From Apostichopus parvimensis (taxonomy: Eukaryota > Echinodermata > Holothuroidea > Aspidochirotida > Stichopodidae), in assembly GCA_000934455.1 (NCBI GenBank), contig KN882911.1, positions 47,127 to 111,126 of the forward strand: a stretch of 64,000 nt of DNA. Reading direction: 5' to 3'. This document shows positions 24,589-36,748 of this stretch, piece after piece. The notes beneath the pieces are model-generated. The model ran no database searches, was not told the origin of the DNA, and saw only the letters and a program-made list of their open reading frames with translations. Position numbers and translations under genes: made by a program. Position 1 is the stretch's first letter, and the number at the start of each line of letters is the position of its first letter.

Positions 24589-25828
24589 TTAGGTCGTGGG
24601 CATTAATAAGCTATACGTAATGGGCTGATTAGGCATATAAAGCCTAGGCATGGCCCTAGCTAGGCATAGGCTACTTTAGCTTAGTATTATATGATGGTGG
24701 TCTCTAATTTCGCGCAGTTGGCCACAAATTGGATTTTGAATTACGATTATTTGACCTAGGGCGATGGCTAGGCTAATCTAGGCCTAGCCTATGCTATGTA
24801 ATGACATATGCCTAACAATATGCTTGGTATCGATAGGCTAGGCCCTATAGCCAACGTTCCTGGCTAAGGCTCAACTTATAGTTAGGCCTAACAAGCCTAA
24901 ATGTTTCCACTTATTTTTGGTTCCTTTCGCTACTTCCATCTCACAAATATTATTTAGATACTCTATCTATGTTTACTGTTTACTAGCCAACTGTAGTTTC
25001 TACCGTCTTTATTTATCCTATTAAAAATAATGTTCAACATTTCAAAATGGAATGTAGGAAATAAACTTGACATCTTGAGTTTAAATTTTAAAAGCTAGGC
25101 TTTGCCTAATCGCAGACATATCCAAGGCCAAGTTTATATTGCAGATGAAACTCCGAACGAATCAGTGACAAAAACTTGATTTTCCATGTTGGTTTCCAGT
25201 TCAACTGACCAAGTAAAAAAAAAAGGCTAGTGACCTAAAAACAAAGTTATAGGCCGAAGCTAGTTATAGGCGAGTAGCCTACGGTATATCATCGACTGCG
25301 TACGAGTGATTGCCAAATTATGTTTATGCTATTGTTGACTGGGGGGATTTTGTCCATTTATGCAATCCTGGCATATTATCAACTGGCAACCGGGGTGGTG
25401 GTGGGGGGATTTGGTGACAGCCACCCCATCCCCTGCCTTAGAAGTTGAATGCCTATGACTCTAGCCAAGGTCATTAGAATACTTCAACTAATCCATAGAA
25501 AGAAATTCTTCTTTTTACAGCAATTTGAGAAGCTGCCTTACGAAGCTTTGAAGTTGAAAGGTAGAGTCTGGAGCATCAATTGATAGGCTAGGCTACATCA
25601 TGATTTACTGTTGAAACATGTTCATATATTAATGAAATTATTTCAAAAACTTTCAATATGTGTTACCTTTGGTTTTAAATGTAGTATCATCATAACTGGT
25701 GGTACACGTACCTTTTTTTCTCATCTTCATAGAGCACATGCACTATTTGATATGAAAGGACTTCACTTCACTTAATATGTGAACAAGGTGGTTGTCCACG
25801 GACCTTTCATTCTTTTAATTCTTTCAGA
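24589..25828. other. TAGGCCTA-rich intronic tract
   Basis: Between 24590 and 24900 the words ctaggc, gcctag, aggcctag and taggcta recur on both strands at high density without a fixed period. The rest is AT-rich intron. A possible small exon at about 25522-25561 (AATTTGAGAAGCTGCC, bounded by AG and GT) cannot be tied to any gene. Confidence 0.45.
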
Positions 25829-27866
25829 AAACACCTTGTTAGAGATCATGATGAACAATGTAATTTAAGAGATGCTCATGAAAATCATGCTGAAGATTTG
25901 CAACTGCATGCATCCTTGAATGATGCCACCACTTTGCATGAAAATGTATTGGAAGAAAGTGGGAGTGACTTAGATGATGATGCAGAAAGTATTTCAGAAG
26001 TTCAATCAAAAGAGGATTTATCCAAGCATGCTGCAATTTTCATTCTAAATCTACTGTCAGACACAAATATGACTTATGCGTTTCTGCAAAGAGTCGTTGC
26101 TGGGGCCTCGTTGTTGCTTGGTGATGTGATTGGTCATCTTTGTTCTCTTACAAAGGTATTTTCTGATAACTATAACCCGGAAACATGTGCTACACAGTTA
26201 GGTGCGTTATTACTTGAGTTTGACAATTCTAAAGAAGTATTCTCAGTACTAGGTACAAACAAGAAAAGTACATATCTGAACACTTTAATGTTGTTAAGCC
26301 AAAAACATTTTTGCTGGGTCATCGCTTTGATTCTGTCACAAACTCACAAATAGGCCGAGCAGGTCAAGGTGGCTGTTAGAGAAACATTCCAATATGTCCC
26401 CATTTTGGAAACTCTGAAGATGCTCTTTAGAAGTAACTTAGTTCAAACAGAAGTTTTTAATGGTCATACATCAGTAGATGGGTTTATGAGAGACTATTTT
26501 GATGGGGAAATGTTTCAAAGCATCCTCTACTAATTTAGATCCGAAATTTAACTCATCTCTAAAAGCTGTGCATTTACTGGCAATGTGCAATTGCGTTGAT
26601 ATAAAGAAATATGGCTATGGACCAATTCTGGCCCCTTTCATGGAAGAATTACACCAACTTGAGTCAGATGAGGGGGTGTTAATTGCCTTGGACAAAGACA
26701 AGTCATTTTCACTTCGGGGCACGTTAGCTGTAGTATCAGCAGATAATCTTGGTGGCAATTCTCTATTTGGATTCGTTGAGAGTTTTAGTGCAAACATGCC
26801 TTGTAAAGTGTGTACAGGAAACAAAGAAGACTTTCAAGTGAAGTTTACTGGAGAACAGTTTCAACTAAGATCAAAGCATCAACATGAGCAGCATGTGAGG
26901 GACACGCAGAGAAACCCTTCTAGTTGTTCTGCAAGCGGAGTGAAAAGGTCATGTATCCTTAACACCTCAAAATGTTTCCATGTCACATCCAATTTCTGTC
27001 CAGATGTTATGCATAATGTGTTGGAAGGGATAGCACCAATGGAATTAAAGCTTGTTTTAAAAGTTTTGACTTTTGATGAAAATTTATTCACATTAGATCA
27101 ATTAAATTTAAAAATATCCACTCATAACTATGGGTTTTGTGATCGGTGAAATAAGCCTAGTCAGATAATGCAGCACACTCTGAAAACAACTAATAACAGC
27201 TTAAAGCAAAGAGCTGCACAGATGTGGTGTCTCTTGAGGGTTCTTCCACTTTTAATAGGGGAAAACATTCCAAGAGGTAATTGTTTCTGGGAGCTAATTC
27301 TGAAACTAAGAAAAATTACAGATATTATCTTTGCTCCTAAAGTGACAAGAGGACAGTGTGTTTACTTGAAGAGTCTCATAGAGGACCACCACTCTCATTT
27401 TAAAAGAGTGTTTCCTGATATTAGCTTCATTCCAAAGCATCATTTCCTGGTGCATTATCCCTTCCTGATGCTTCAAGTGGGACCTGTTGTTCACATGTGG
27501 TGTATGCGATTCGAAGCAAAACACATGTATGCCAAGAGGCTTTCGGGTGTGGTCTGTTGTTTCAAAGACATTTGTAAAACTGCCACTCAAAGACATCAGA
27601 TTAGCCATTGTGGGAAATGGTTTTTATCATCTAATGATAATGCTGAAGCATCACTATGTGTGGCAAATGTTACTCCATGTCAAGTGTGCGACATTTGTGG
27701 TTTTGAAACTTTGCTACAAAATGTTACAGGACTTTCAGCAGAAGATGAACTTGATGTTGCAGATCATATCGTGTACTTTGGCACAATGTACAGAGCTGGT
27801 ATGGTTGTGGTCATAGATACTGTAAACGAATCTCCAACATTTTGTAGGATAATGTCAATACTATAA
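25829..27866 (+). pseudogene. Decayed DNA-transposase-like gene (superfamily uncertain)
   Basis: Three long same-strand blocks, about 25829-26353, 26499-27149 and 27168-27866, together resemble a transposase-like protein common in fish and invertebrate genomes, possibly CACTA/CMC-type. An acceptor precedes a zinc-finger remnant (HLVRDH), then an acidic stretch. The middle block has CKVCTGNKEDF and the conserved DVMHNVLEGIAPMELKLVL. The last has CFWELILKLRKITDI, IPKHHFLVHYP and GPVVHMWCMRFEAKH. The blocks are separated by a TAG (about 26351), a frame change with missing sequence near 26500, and a TGA (27147). The strong-motif blocks are otherwise well kept, so decay seems fairly recent. It lies inside the SET-gene intron. 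Confidence 0.7.
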
Positions 27867-28431
27867 GTTGGTAAGCTTGTTTATATACATGGAGAAGTCT
27901 GGGAAGCTTGTTATTTTGATGAACATTTGCATTCTTACTCAGTGCAAAAAGGTGAATACTGCACTTTCAAAAGAATTGAAGATCTAGTGGATTTTTATCC
28001 ACTAGTTTGAAATTTCTTTGGAAGTCAGACCTATATAAGCCTGAAATATGGAATAATGTAGAGAAGTGTGTTAATTGTTTTGACTCAAATAAGGACACAC
28101 ATGGTCTCTATTCTGTATTGACACTTTATACTTATTACTTCATAGTACAAATTGATATGTGCTCTCCCCATATCATGTTTAAAATATGTCTCTCTACCAC
28201 TTTAAAGTTTTGTAAAATACAAGTAAAATGAGTGTAGTTTGATAATTCTGTATTGCAAGATTGTCGTATCCTTGCAGAGAATGCCTCACCAAAATAAATC
28301 ACCAGACAATCAACCACAGATTTACCAAGTTGAAGTCCAAGGGAAGATACAACTTCTAATCCTTTTGTGTGAAGCATAATTCTTGTCGTGTAAATACCCC
28401 AATCTCCTTGTTGGCTTTTTGTACCAAATTT

Positions 28432-28657
28432 GACATGGATAAGAGGAAGTTATATGTGACTCTTGAAGGAAGCCAGATCAAGAAAGTTTTTAAAACGGGA
28501 GGAATTTGGGACAACATATTCATCCCTCGTGAACAAAATACAGCAAAAGTTCAAGATAGATGGAACAGTAAGAATTTCAGCAAAAGTTGAAAAAGATGGG
28601 TTGTTTATAGAAGTAGAAGAGGATGATGAAGACTTTGCAGAAATCTTAAGGTTACCC
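28432..28657 (+). pseudogene. PB1/ubiquitin-like domain fragment (transposon-associated)
   Basis: Reads KRKLYVTLEG, then after a frame change RKFLKREEF, TYSSLVNKIQQKF, VRISAKVEKDG and VEEDDEDFAEIL. The pattern of a short beta-sheet start, a basic patch and an acidic (DG, EEDDED) end resembles the PB1-like N-terminal domain seen in SAMD3-like, transposon-related proteins. A donor-like site follows near 28650. Association with the exon at 29560 is inferred from position and family resemblance. Confidence 0.45.
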
Positions 28658-29559
28658 AGGCCCTGTTTCAGAATTCTATGCCGAATCAGCTTGATGCATC
28701 CCCTGAGAAGAATCATGAAATCTACAGTAAGTGTTTCAATCATATTTAGGTCTTTCCTCCTCAATGTTTTAAGCAAGGTGATGATACTTTGCTTTGCCAC
28801 AAACACACCCAGTCTGCTACTTTAAGGCTTGCATCGACACAATAAAAATTGATATTAACCATTTTGGTGCATTTGCATTAGTTGTAAAATAGTATTTGGC
28901 ATTCACAGTCTGTCACTAATGTCATCTGGTACATCTTATATGTTCTTTTCAAAAGTAATTTCCAAAGGGTTACATAAGTACCATCCAAACAGTTCTCAGA
29001 ATTGACAAAGATTTCAGCCTAACAGCAAGTCTTTCAGTTAGTGATAAAAAGAAACTAAAAGCATATCCAAGTCAACAGTGGTAGTATAATTTCATCGTAG
29101 GTGACCCCTTTCATTTGGAACCATATGGAGATGACTCCTAAGTATTAATAACAGCATATCCCATTTATTTGGAGGGACTCAAAGTTTTACCTCTACAGAT
29201 TTTGTATGCAACACATGTACTTGACATTTTCATGTTCTGCCTGATTTCAGGATTCTTACAAATGGTGTTAGTGTTGGAACAAGTACAGTACCTTCTCTAC
29301 GAGTGTTTCTTTTGTTTCTTGTTGTGAAGGGAATCGCGGGTAAATCGTACGTTAGGGAGTTTGCATCCTCCAGTTGCTGCAGTTCTTCATCTCTGCAGCA
29401 TGCATGTATGTAATACATAGTTGGAATAAGCCAATTTTATATTAATAGATGGCCACATAGCCACAAAGCTTGACGAACAAAACATTAACGTTGCACATGC
29501 AGAATTTGCACTGTACAGAACCACCCAGTATGTATATACACATACTGTGTCTTTTCCAG

Positions 29560-29705
29560 TCTTTGGACCTCCTATCAATGTTGGATACACATCTCAAAGG
29601 AGAAGAAATTACTCGTGAATACATGAAGAACAAGACACTCACACCGGAGACAAGAATAATTTTAGTGAACATTGTCTGTGCAGCACTTGTCAAGATACAT
29701 GGATA
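29560..29705 (+). CDS. Single exon of a transposon-associated (SAMD3-like?) gene
   Basis: An open 146-nt segment with a good acceptor (cttttccag) and donor (gtgagt), phase 0 in and phase 2 out. It encodes SLDLLSMLDTHLKGEEITRE, then TLTPETRIILVNIVCAALVK, then IHGY. The helical L-V-N-x-x-V block resembles a segment found in SAMD3-like proteins next to transposase-like genes. No ATG or complete gene could be built around it. Confidence 0.4.
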
Positions 29706-30049
29706 GTGAGTAACCAGGCTTGTAGCTGAAGGCTCAGTTTTAGCAAGCACTATAAGTCTTTTGCCTGTACTGTATGTATGATGAAAACCATGCCCAAATT
29801 TTTTATGGTGGCATTGATATTGTTCAAAGACACTTGTATGGTTTTCAGTGGCATCTTTACCTTCAAATCAGAGGAATGTTGTTCTGATTACCCCAAAAAT
29901 TACAAAACATTTCTAAAAGACACACTGAGCAGAAGCAAAACACTGAACTTCTGAATTAATGACACATATTGTTGTAAAACATGGAGATCATCTGTCATGT
30001 ACCGTCTGGTTAATGGTAAAATCAAGGACAAGGAGAGCCTCATTAATAG

Positions 30050-33000
30050 ATATCGAACATGCTGCCTTCCTTTGTTCCTGGTAGTGCACCATGTGTCATG
30101 GTCGGAGACTTTAACTGTGTCCCAGACTCGTGTCTTGACAGACTCGGGGCTTCCGTGTCTGCTAGTCCTGACGCTGGGATCACAGAACTGGGCAGATTAA
30201 CGTCGGCACACCTTTTAGCCGATGTCTGGAGGCATATGCACCCGTGTAGTACGGGGTACACGTGGGTGAGGCCTAACAGAAAAGATGCCTCCAGGATAGA
30301 TAGAGTGTATGCGCCCGTTAGTTTTAACTTTTCGGTTTGCGTGACACTGAGCTGTCCGCTCTCTGACCATGACACCGTTGTAGCACGGTTTGTTTTGCCT
30401 TCCATTTTCCCTATCGGGTGGGGCCTATGGAAGCTTAACTGTCAGATACTTGGCGAGGAAGAGTTCCGCCAAGGTTTCGAAACCAGGTACAAAGGATGGC
30501 AAACCTTGAAGCCGGCCTTTGCCTCTACATCCCAATGGTGGAATGATGTCAAGTTGCGCATCAAACGCTACACAATTCAGTATTGCGTGACCCGCGCACG
30601 GCGTCGAAGAGAAAAATTCTCGAAGCTGTGCGCGGAGGTGAAGTTTGGCGATCCTTCGGCTGTCATCGCTTTGCAGACTTATCTCGATGAAAAGTACCAC
30701 GGTGCCCGCGTCAGGGCCCGTGTCGAAGCGGTGGAAGCTGAGGAGCGCCCTTCACTGAGGTTTTACCAGTCCGTTAGCTCATCGGCGGGTGACAGACGCG
30801 TCCCATCTGTGCGCGCTACTGATGGGACCGTGGTTAGTGACCCTCACGGCATTGTCCGCGTATAAAGATTATTATTCGAGTTTGTTTACGCGTGGCAATG
30901 TCGACTTGTCGGCACAGGCCGATTTATTGAGGGGAATCACAAAAACTGTTCCCCACGATGTCAATGATATTTTGGGGGGGGGCGGAATAACCACTGTTGA
31001 GCTTTGGAAGGCGCTTTCGAAGATGAAGAATGGCAAGTCCCCGGGTTCGGACGGGCTTCCGAGGGAGTTCTACCGAACCTTCTGGGCAATAATAGGACCC
31101 GACATCGGAGCCGAAGACGCCTTCCAAAACGGACTGTTAAACCAAAGTCAACGTCTGGGCATGATTACTTTGCTGCCCAAGTCTGGGGACCCCTTGGATC
31201 CTCATAACAAGCGTCCGATCACCTTGTTAAATGTCGACTACAAGCTTCTGGCTAAGGCTTTGTTCAACCTCCTTGCACTGGCTATGCCGCATCTTGTGGG
31301 TGATCTCCAGACTTGTGCAGTGAAGGGTCATTGCATCCAGCAGAACTTGTGGTTGATGCGCGACTTGACCGACTTTGTTATTGAGAGTGATCTGCCATGT
31401 GCATCGGTCTCTCTTGACCAGCAGAAAGCCTTTGACATGGTGGATCGCGGTTTTTTAATGAATGTATTGGAGACGTTTAGGTTGCACCCAAATTTTCGTA
31501 AATGGATTTCTGTTTTGTATCAGGAAAATTTCAGTTCTGCTATCGTAAATGGGTTTTGTTCGGAGGTTTTAAACGTGGAGAGGGGGGTGCGCCAGGGGTG
31601 CCCTCTGTCTCCATTGCTTTATGTTTTGTTTAGCGAGTCCCTCTCTCGTCTTTTGGAAAGGGACTCCAGACTTGTTCCATTCGTTGTGCCAGGGGGTGCC
31701 AAAGTGAAATGCGTCCAATATGCAGATGACGTCACATGTGTTGTTTCGAGTCTGGGCTCCTTTCGTGCCCTCTCGCAGGATTTATCTATCTTTGAGAGTG
31801 CTACCGGGGCGAAGTTGAATCCGGAAAAGACAAAGGGCCTTCGCCTTGGTAGCTGGAGATACAGAGACTTACCATTCGGTGCATCGTGGTCGGATCAGAA
31901 TATCCAAATTAATGGTAGATGGTTCGGCTACGATGCACCTTCTGATGTCACCTGGAACGAGAAGGCTGAGGTATTTGAGAGCAGGCTCGAAACCTTTGGC
32001 ACCCGCTGGCTTGCGATCTTGGGGAAAGTCATTAATCGTTTTGTACCTAATTCCGCGTCGCGTCCTGGTGCGGTTGGAGAGAGCGATATTTTCATTCATT
32101 TGGTCGGGTGGTACAGATCTTGCCAAGAGGGCGGTATTGTACCAAAAACTGGAGAAGGGGGGGATGCTAGGGGTGGTTCATCTGGGAAGTAAATTAATTT
32201 TTTTGTTATTTAAGCAATTGTTTGTAGCGGTAACTGACCCAGGGTTGCCTTGTTCATATTTTGTACGTTTTTGGGGCGGGTTGCACTTGCGTCGATGGTT
32301 TCCGGCGCTGTTTATCAACAGAGAACCGCATAGTAGTACACCAAGCAGGGTGGTGCGTGTCATTTGCTCCGCTCTTATCGAGTTGCCCCCCGTTGACCTG
32401 TCACGGCCGGCCCTCGTTCACAGTTCCTTGCGGGATAGGGCCTTGAATGCAATTTTGGTACTGGGACGTCATCCTGCCGAAGTATGGCGTTCGGTGCATT
32501 CAAGGCTGAATGGTTGCAGGCTCCGTGATCTTGCATGGAGAATTGCACACGGTGCCTTGGTGACCAATCTGAAAAGGTATCACTGGCGATTGGGTGATGG
32601 ACTGTGCCCGAGGACCGGCTGTGACAGCTTAGAGAGTACTGCCCATGTTTGTGGGCATTGTTCCTTTGTTTAAAGCTTGTGGGAGTGGTTTCAGCCTTGG
32701 ACTGACCGTTTAACGGGAGACCGTTCCTGGTCGGTAGGACAGGGCTTTGTTTTATATGGGTTAGATCCTCCAGTTTGTTCTGTTGCTGTGTTGCAGCGTA
32801 TTATTTGTGTTTGTTCTGTTGTGAAAAACTTGTTTGGAGGAATAGATGTGATGTTGTTTTTTGGGGGAAATTTGCTAGTTGGCAGGCAGTCCTGGAGGCG
32901 GTGAAGTCTGACATTCGCCTTCAGGTTGTAGGCGATTTTTGCCATTTATATGGGGCTGCCTTTTTTGGACGCTGGTGTGCTGGGGAGGGGTGTTTCGTCT

Positions 33001-33085
33001 CGCTGCGTGGTGGTCGTCCTTTTGTAGTTTTTTGAATGTTTCAGTGGTTGGTTGGGCGTTGTCTCTGCAGGCCGGTGGGCGTATT
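30050..33085 (+). mobile_element. Tx1/L1-like LINE, 5'-truncated
   Basis: Non-LTR retrotransposon lacking ORF1 and the start of ORF2. From left to right: the C-terminal part of an AP-endonuclease, reverse transcriptase, a CCHC-type zinc knuckle and a conserved C-terminal tail ending RPFVVF at about 33035. The 3' UTR matches the tail copy at 23.2 kb up to about 33085, then the two diverge. GC content and codon use are visibly higher than in the surroundings. The left junction falls near 30050; no target duplication was identified. It lies in the SET-gene intron, in the same orientation. Confidence 0.88.
30059..33035 (+). pseudogene. LINE ORF2: endonuclease, reverse transcriptase, zinc knuckle
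   Basis: The endonuclease remnant has VMVGDFNCVPD, SRIDRVY and the catalytic SDHDTV (30059-30400). The RT has GKSPGSDGLPREFY, KRPITLLNVDYKLLAKAL, SVSLDQQKAFDMVD, GVRQGCPLSPLLY and the active-site VQYADD (about 31716). SLDQ-KAFD is typical of the Tx1 branch of L1. The C-terminal knuckle reads CPRTGC...HVCGHC (about 32608-32661). The frame changes between endonuclease and RT (30.8 kb), again near 32.0 kb, and there is a stop after CGHCSFV (32671); the final tail changes frame near 32.85 kb. The copy is therefore dead but recognisable throughout. Confidence 0.87.
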
Positions 33086-33339
33086 AGCCCGGCAGCCCAG
33101 TGCACTTTGATCAAACGAACGAGGTACCAATGTCTGAGTATTGGAACATTTGGGGAAAAACCCAGTATATCCAAAAGTGGATGTCTGCCGGGGTCCCTCT
33201 GCTGCATGTGGCCCCTGGCGCCGGTTAAAGGGGGCCCAAAAATGCATTTCATCAAACGAACGAGGTACCACTTGAAACCAATGTCAACTTAATGCATGAA
33301 TGCCACATAGTACTGAATGGCCCATGCCAGACAAATTTT

Positions 33340-33442
33340 CTATGTAGAATGTCAATTTGGAAAATTCCAGGAAAGTAGTTTTTGAAAACTTCTATTAAGT
33401 TTAACATGCTATAATTTGGGACCAATACAGTCTACCTTTAAG
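33340..33442 (-). repeat. TTAA-flanked dispersed repeat, copy 2
   Basis: Reverse-complement relative of the repeat at 20123. It ends caatacagtctacctttaa at a TTAA, and tttttgaaaacttctatta is also shared. The left part may begin near 33100, where atcaaacgaacgaggtacca occurs twice (33110 and 33250). Confidence 0.5.
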
Positions 33443-34194
33443 TGAAAAGTTGGATAAGTGATATATCTTTGAATCACTGAATTTGCTTCATAATTATGTT
33501 ACTATTAAGCTGGTGGTTATATCTGAGATCCCTAACAAAATATTAAAGGTTTTACTATAACTTAACTAAAAAAAATGCATCTTTCCTTTTACTCCAAACA
33601 ATTGCAGAGTCTAAAAGGGAGGGGGGGGGTGTTCAATTCATTTTCTTATATGATATTAATCAGCTGATAGAAAAGTCTTTTTGAATGATTTTACTATTTG
33701 ATTGTGATAACATACAGCTATTCATCTTTCTTAAGAACCATGGCAAAAATATTGAGATGTTCCTATCTTTGGAATTTCCTAATTATGCTCTTGTGTTTGT
33801 GTTTAATAATATGATAAACAAGAGAATCTGAGAGAAATGTGGCATCATAAAATCACAGCTGACAAAACAACACATGCAAACATGATATTGCTTGCATTGA
33901 TAGAGATTCATCTATGGGACCCAATTTTTCTGAGCTGTTGTGTGATATCTTACAAACTATTAGGTACATTCATACTTCCTTGTAAATGAATTAGAAGGCC
34001 AAAATGTGATGCAAAATTCATGGTTTACTAAATTTTAATGAAGTCACTGCTTCAAAACAAATGTTAGGGTCAAAATATATAAGAAAATCACAAATCTTTG
34101 TTAACGATCTGAAATATCATCACTTCATTCTCACTTTGTGTTTTATATTTACCCAGCCATGCACAGAGTGCGGGCTGGGTCTTGTATCTTACTG
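33443..34194. other. Intronic sequence, no gene seen
   Basis: AT-rich, no recognised exon or element. A G-run lies near 33622. Confidence 0.5.
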
Positions 34195-34232
34195 TTTCTT
34201 CTTCTTCTTCTTCTTCTTCTTCTTCTTCTTTT
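34195..34232. repeat. (TTC)n microsatellite
   Basis: About 11 uninterrupted ttc triplets followed by a T-rich stretch, at the start of the AGGTCA-rich repeat field. Confidence 0.95.
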
Positions 34233-34289
34233 TCTTTCTGTCACAGGAATCGCTATAGCTCGTACATGCCTTTACCGTGGTTCACCAAA

Positions 34290-36130
34290 CTTAGTCACAA
34301 GAATCATTGACCGTAAGGGTACCTCAGGCCATGACCAGTTTGGGGTCAAAGGTCACACAGGGGTCACTAGGGTCAAAATGGTTAGCTGTGCCAAAAAATT
34401 AGAATAAGCTCAAATTGCAAAATTGAATATCTCATCTTGTAGATCATGACCAAAGATAAAGAAAAGTCAACCTTGACCTTTTCATCCGACACACGGTTAA
34501 GGGGTCAAAGGTCAATATGTAAAATTTACAAGAAACGCTACTCCTCCTACAGATTATGTACCCTGATCATATGTCTTATGAATATGATAAAGCTTGAAGC
34601 CCTCTACAAAACTTATTTTTTGAAATTTTTATCAAAGGTCATTTGGGGTCACAAGAGTCAAAAACAAGCTCAAATATAAAACAAGCTCAAATGATAAAAG
34701 TAACAGTGTCAATGTGTTTGCCTTGGACAAACATAAAACAATGTCCACGGCAGGGCTCAAAATAGACGGCGGCGAAGGGCGATTCGCCCTACGAAGTTGA
34801 AAAATCGCCCCAGAAAGAAATTACGGTGGCGAATAAAAAATGCAAATACCGCTAAAATCGCCCTCTACATGTACTGTACAGTCAACGGGCGCCGCACATT
34901 TAGAAAGATACAATACTGTGAAATAAATCACTGAAAAAACTCTGACTGCCAATCCTTTTGTTATAATATAACAGCTTGGTTTCTACGTTCGCTCAGACAC
35001 CACCTAGCTAGCTAAAAATATATCGGTTCGTCGCGTGAGCATTTTCGCACACCCGTGTACTTGTATTTTTTTTCTCCCAGCTAAGTGGGTATCCGGGTAC
35101 CCGGAAAAAATTGGTTTTACTCGTGTATCACGATTTTCAAGAAATTACTATATTGGATGCTGTAATAAATGAATTATATTCTCTACTGACAATGTTTTCA
35201 TGTTCAAATACGAAGGTGTAAGATAAGGTATAATACCTTACTCAATAATTTCTATTTGCTTTTGTTTCTTTCATTAACTTCATATAATTAACATTACTAC
35301 TAACATCGCACTGCCGCCGCTGCTTATGCTTGCTCTCCACGTCTATTGGATCAGACCATATAAATATTCCACGGTGACCTCTTCGTCCAACCTATGTTTA
35401 TGGGTCAGAGGTCAAAGAAAGATCAAATCACAAACAACCTCAAATGGCAAAAGTAACAGTGTCAACATGTTCACCTTTGGCAGATATCCAAAATTAACAG
35501 TGACCTCAAAGGTCAAAGGTCAAATCACAAATAACCTCAAATGACATTGACCTCTTTGTCTAACTTACAGTTAAGGGGTCAAAGGTCAAAGAAATGTCAA
35601 ATCACAAACAACCCCAAATGGAAAAAGTAACAAAGTCTTCATATTCACCTTTCGTAGACATCCAAAATAGTCCACATTGACCTCTTTGTCTGACTTACAG
35701 TTGAGGGGTCAAGGGTCAAAGAAAGGTCAATTCACAAAAACCCCAAATGGAAAAAAGTAACAAAGTCATCATGTTCACGTACTTTGACAGACATTCAAAA
35801 TAGTCCACAGTGACCTTTTCGTTTGACATATGGTTAACAGGTCAAAGGTCAAAGAAAGGTCACATTTCAAACAATCTGAAATGGCAACAGTAACAGTGTC
35901 AGCATGTTGGCTTCGGACAGAAATTTGTCAATTGTGACCTCTTCATCTGACTTATTGCCGTACGGTATATGAATGAACTGTAGTCAGTGTCTTTGGGTTG
36001 TGCTCAATTAGGGTCAAAGGTCATGCATGACGTCACAAGGGTCATAACGTTAACTGTGCAAATAAATGTGCCATCTTGTAGGCCTTGATAAAAATTAAGA
36101 AAAGTCAATGACTACCTTATTATATGACCT
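34290..36130. repeat. AGGTCA-rich degenerate repeat field
   Basis: Imperfect direct repeats of roughly 110-150 bp built from tgacctctttgtctgactta, ggggtcaaaggtcaaagaaa, aatcacaaacaacctcaaat and aaagtaacagtgtcaacatg. The exact 12-mer ggtcaaaggtca occurs at 34344, 34503, 35511, 35577, 35840 and 36012. A related copy with the same 12-mer lies at 54397. The stretch 34740-35330 within the field is different: it starts cagggctcaaaatag and may be the end of another element. Function unknown; probably a dispersed repeat family. Confidence 0.75.
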
Positions 36131-36559
36131 CTGCTTGTGGGGTCAAAATTCACGCAAATGTGTTAGTAGCCTATTCGACACACCCACTTTGCAGATTTAC
36201 CCTTTTTCAAAATCCAATTTTAAATTAAAAGCTTTGAATCTCATGATTGTAATATAATTTAAAGCAAATAGGCCTTCTTAAAAGAAACTTGAAAGAAACA
36301 ACAACAAACAAAAGAAACCAAAACCAAAAAATACAGATAGAACAAAAACATAACAAACAAAAACCCATTGGTTTGAAATCATCTGCAAAAAACAAAAATT
36401 AACAAACAAACAAGATTTACAATTAGTAATTGTTGATGAAACTTTCAAAAATGTCAGTTTGTACGAGCATTATGTGTCCAACGTAGCTGTTTGCGAAACG
36501 CAAGCACAACGTTTAATTTTACGCGCTCATTGACCAGCGTACTTTTTTAGCACCCGGTT

Positions 36560-36748
36560 GGGCTATTTATAGTAACGTGTACGGCTCCATTCGATTGAAC
36601 GTGTTTCGTATCTACGCTACGCTTATTATATCTGTGAAATGCCCACAATTCCGTTCGCGGGCGTTTCACTTTTCAAGGCAGAGTTGCTGAGTTGGCCATC
36701 TTCCCGTAAAATATTTGACTACAATCAGTGTCTTCTCTGCTTTTTCAG
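36560..36748 (+). promoter_or_regulatory. Probable promoter and noncoding first exon of the OB-fold gene
   Basis: A CpG-containing stretch stands out from the AT-rich intron. It holds a TATA-like tatttata at about 36565 and ends in an excellent splice donor, cag|gtatgtaag, at 36748/36749. The first coding exon of the next gene starts 1.8 kb downstream with a 14-nt leader before its ATG, so a separate noncoding first exon is expected. Start site and extent are inferred. Confidence 0.45.
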
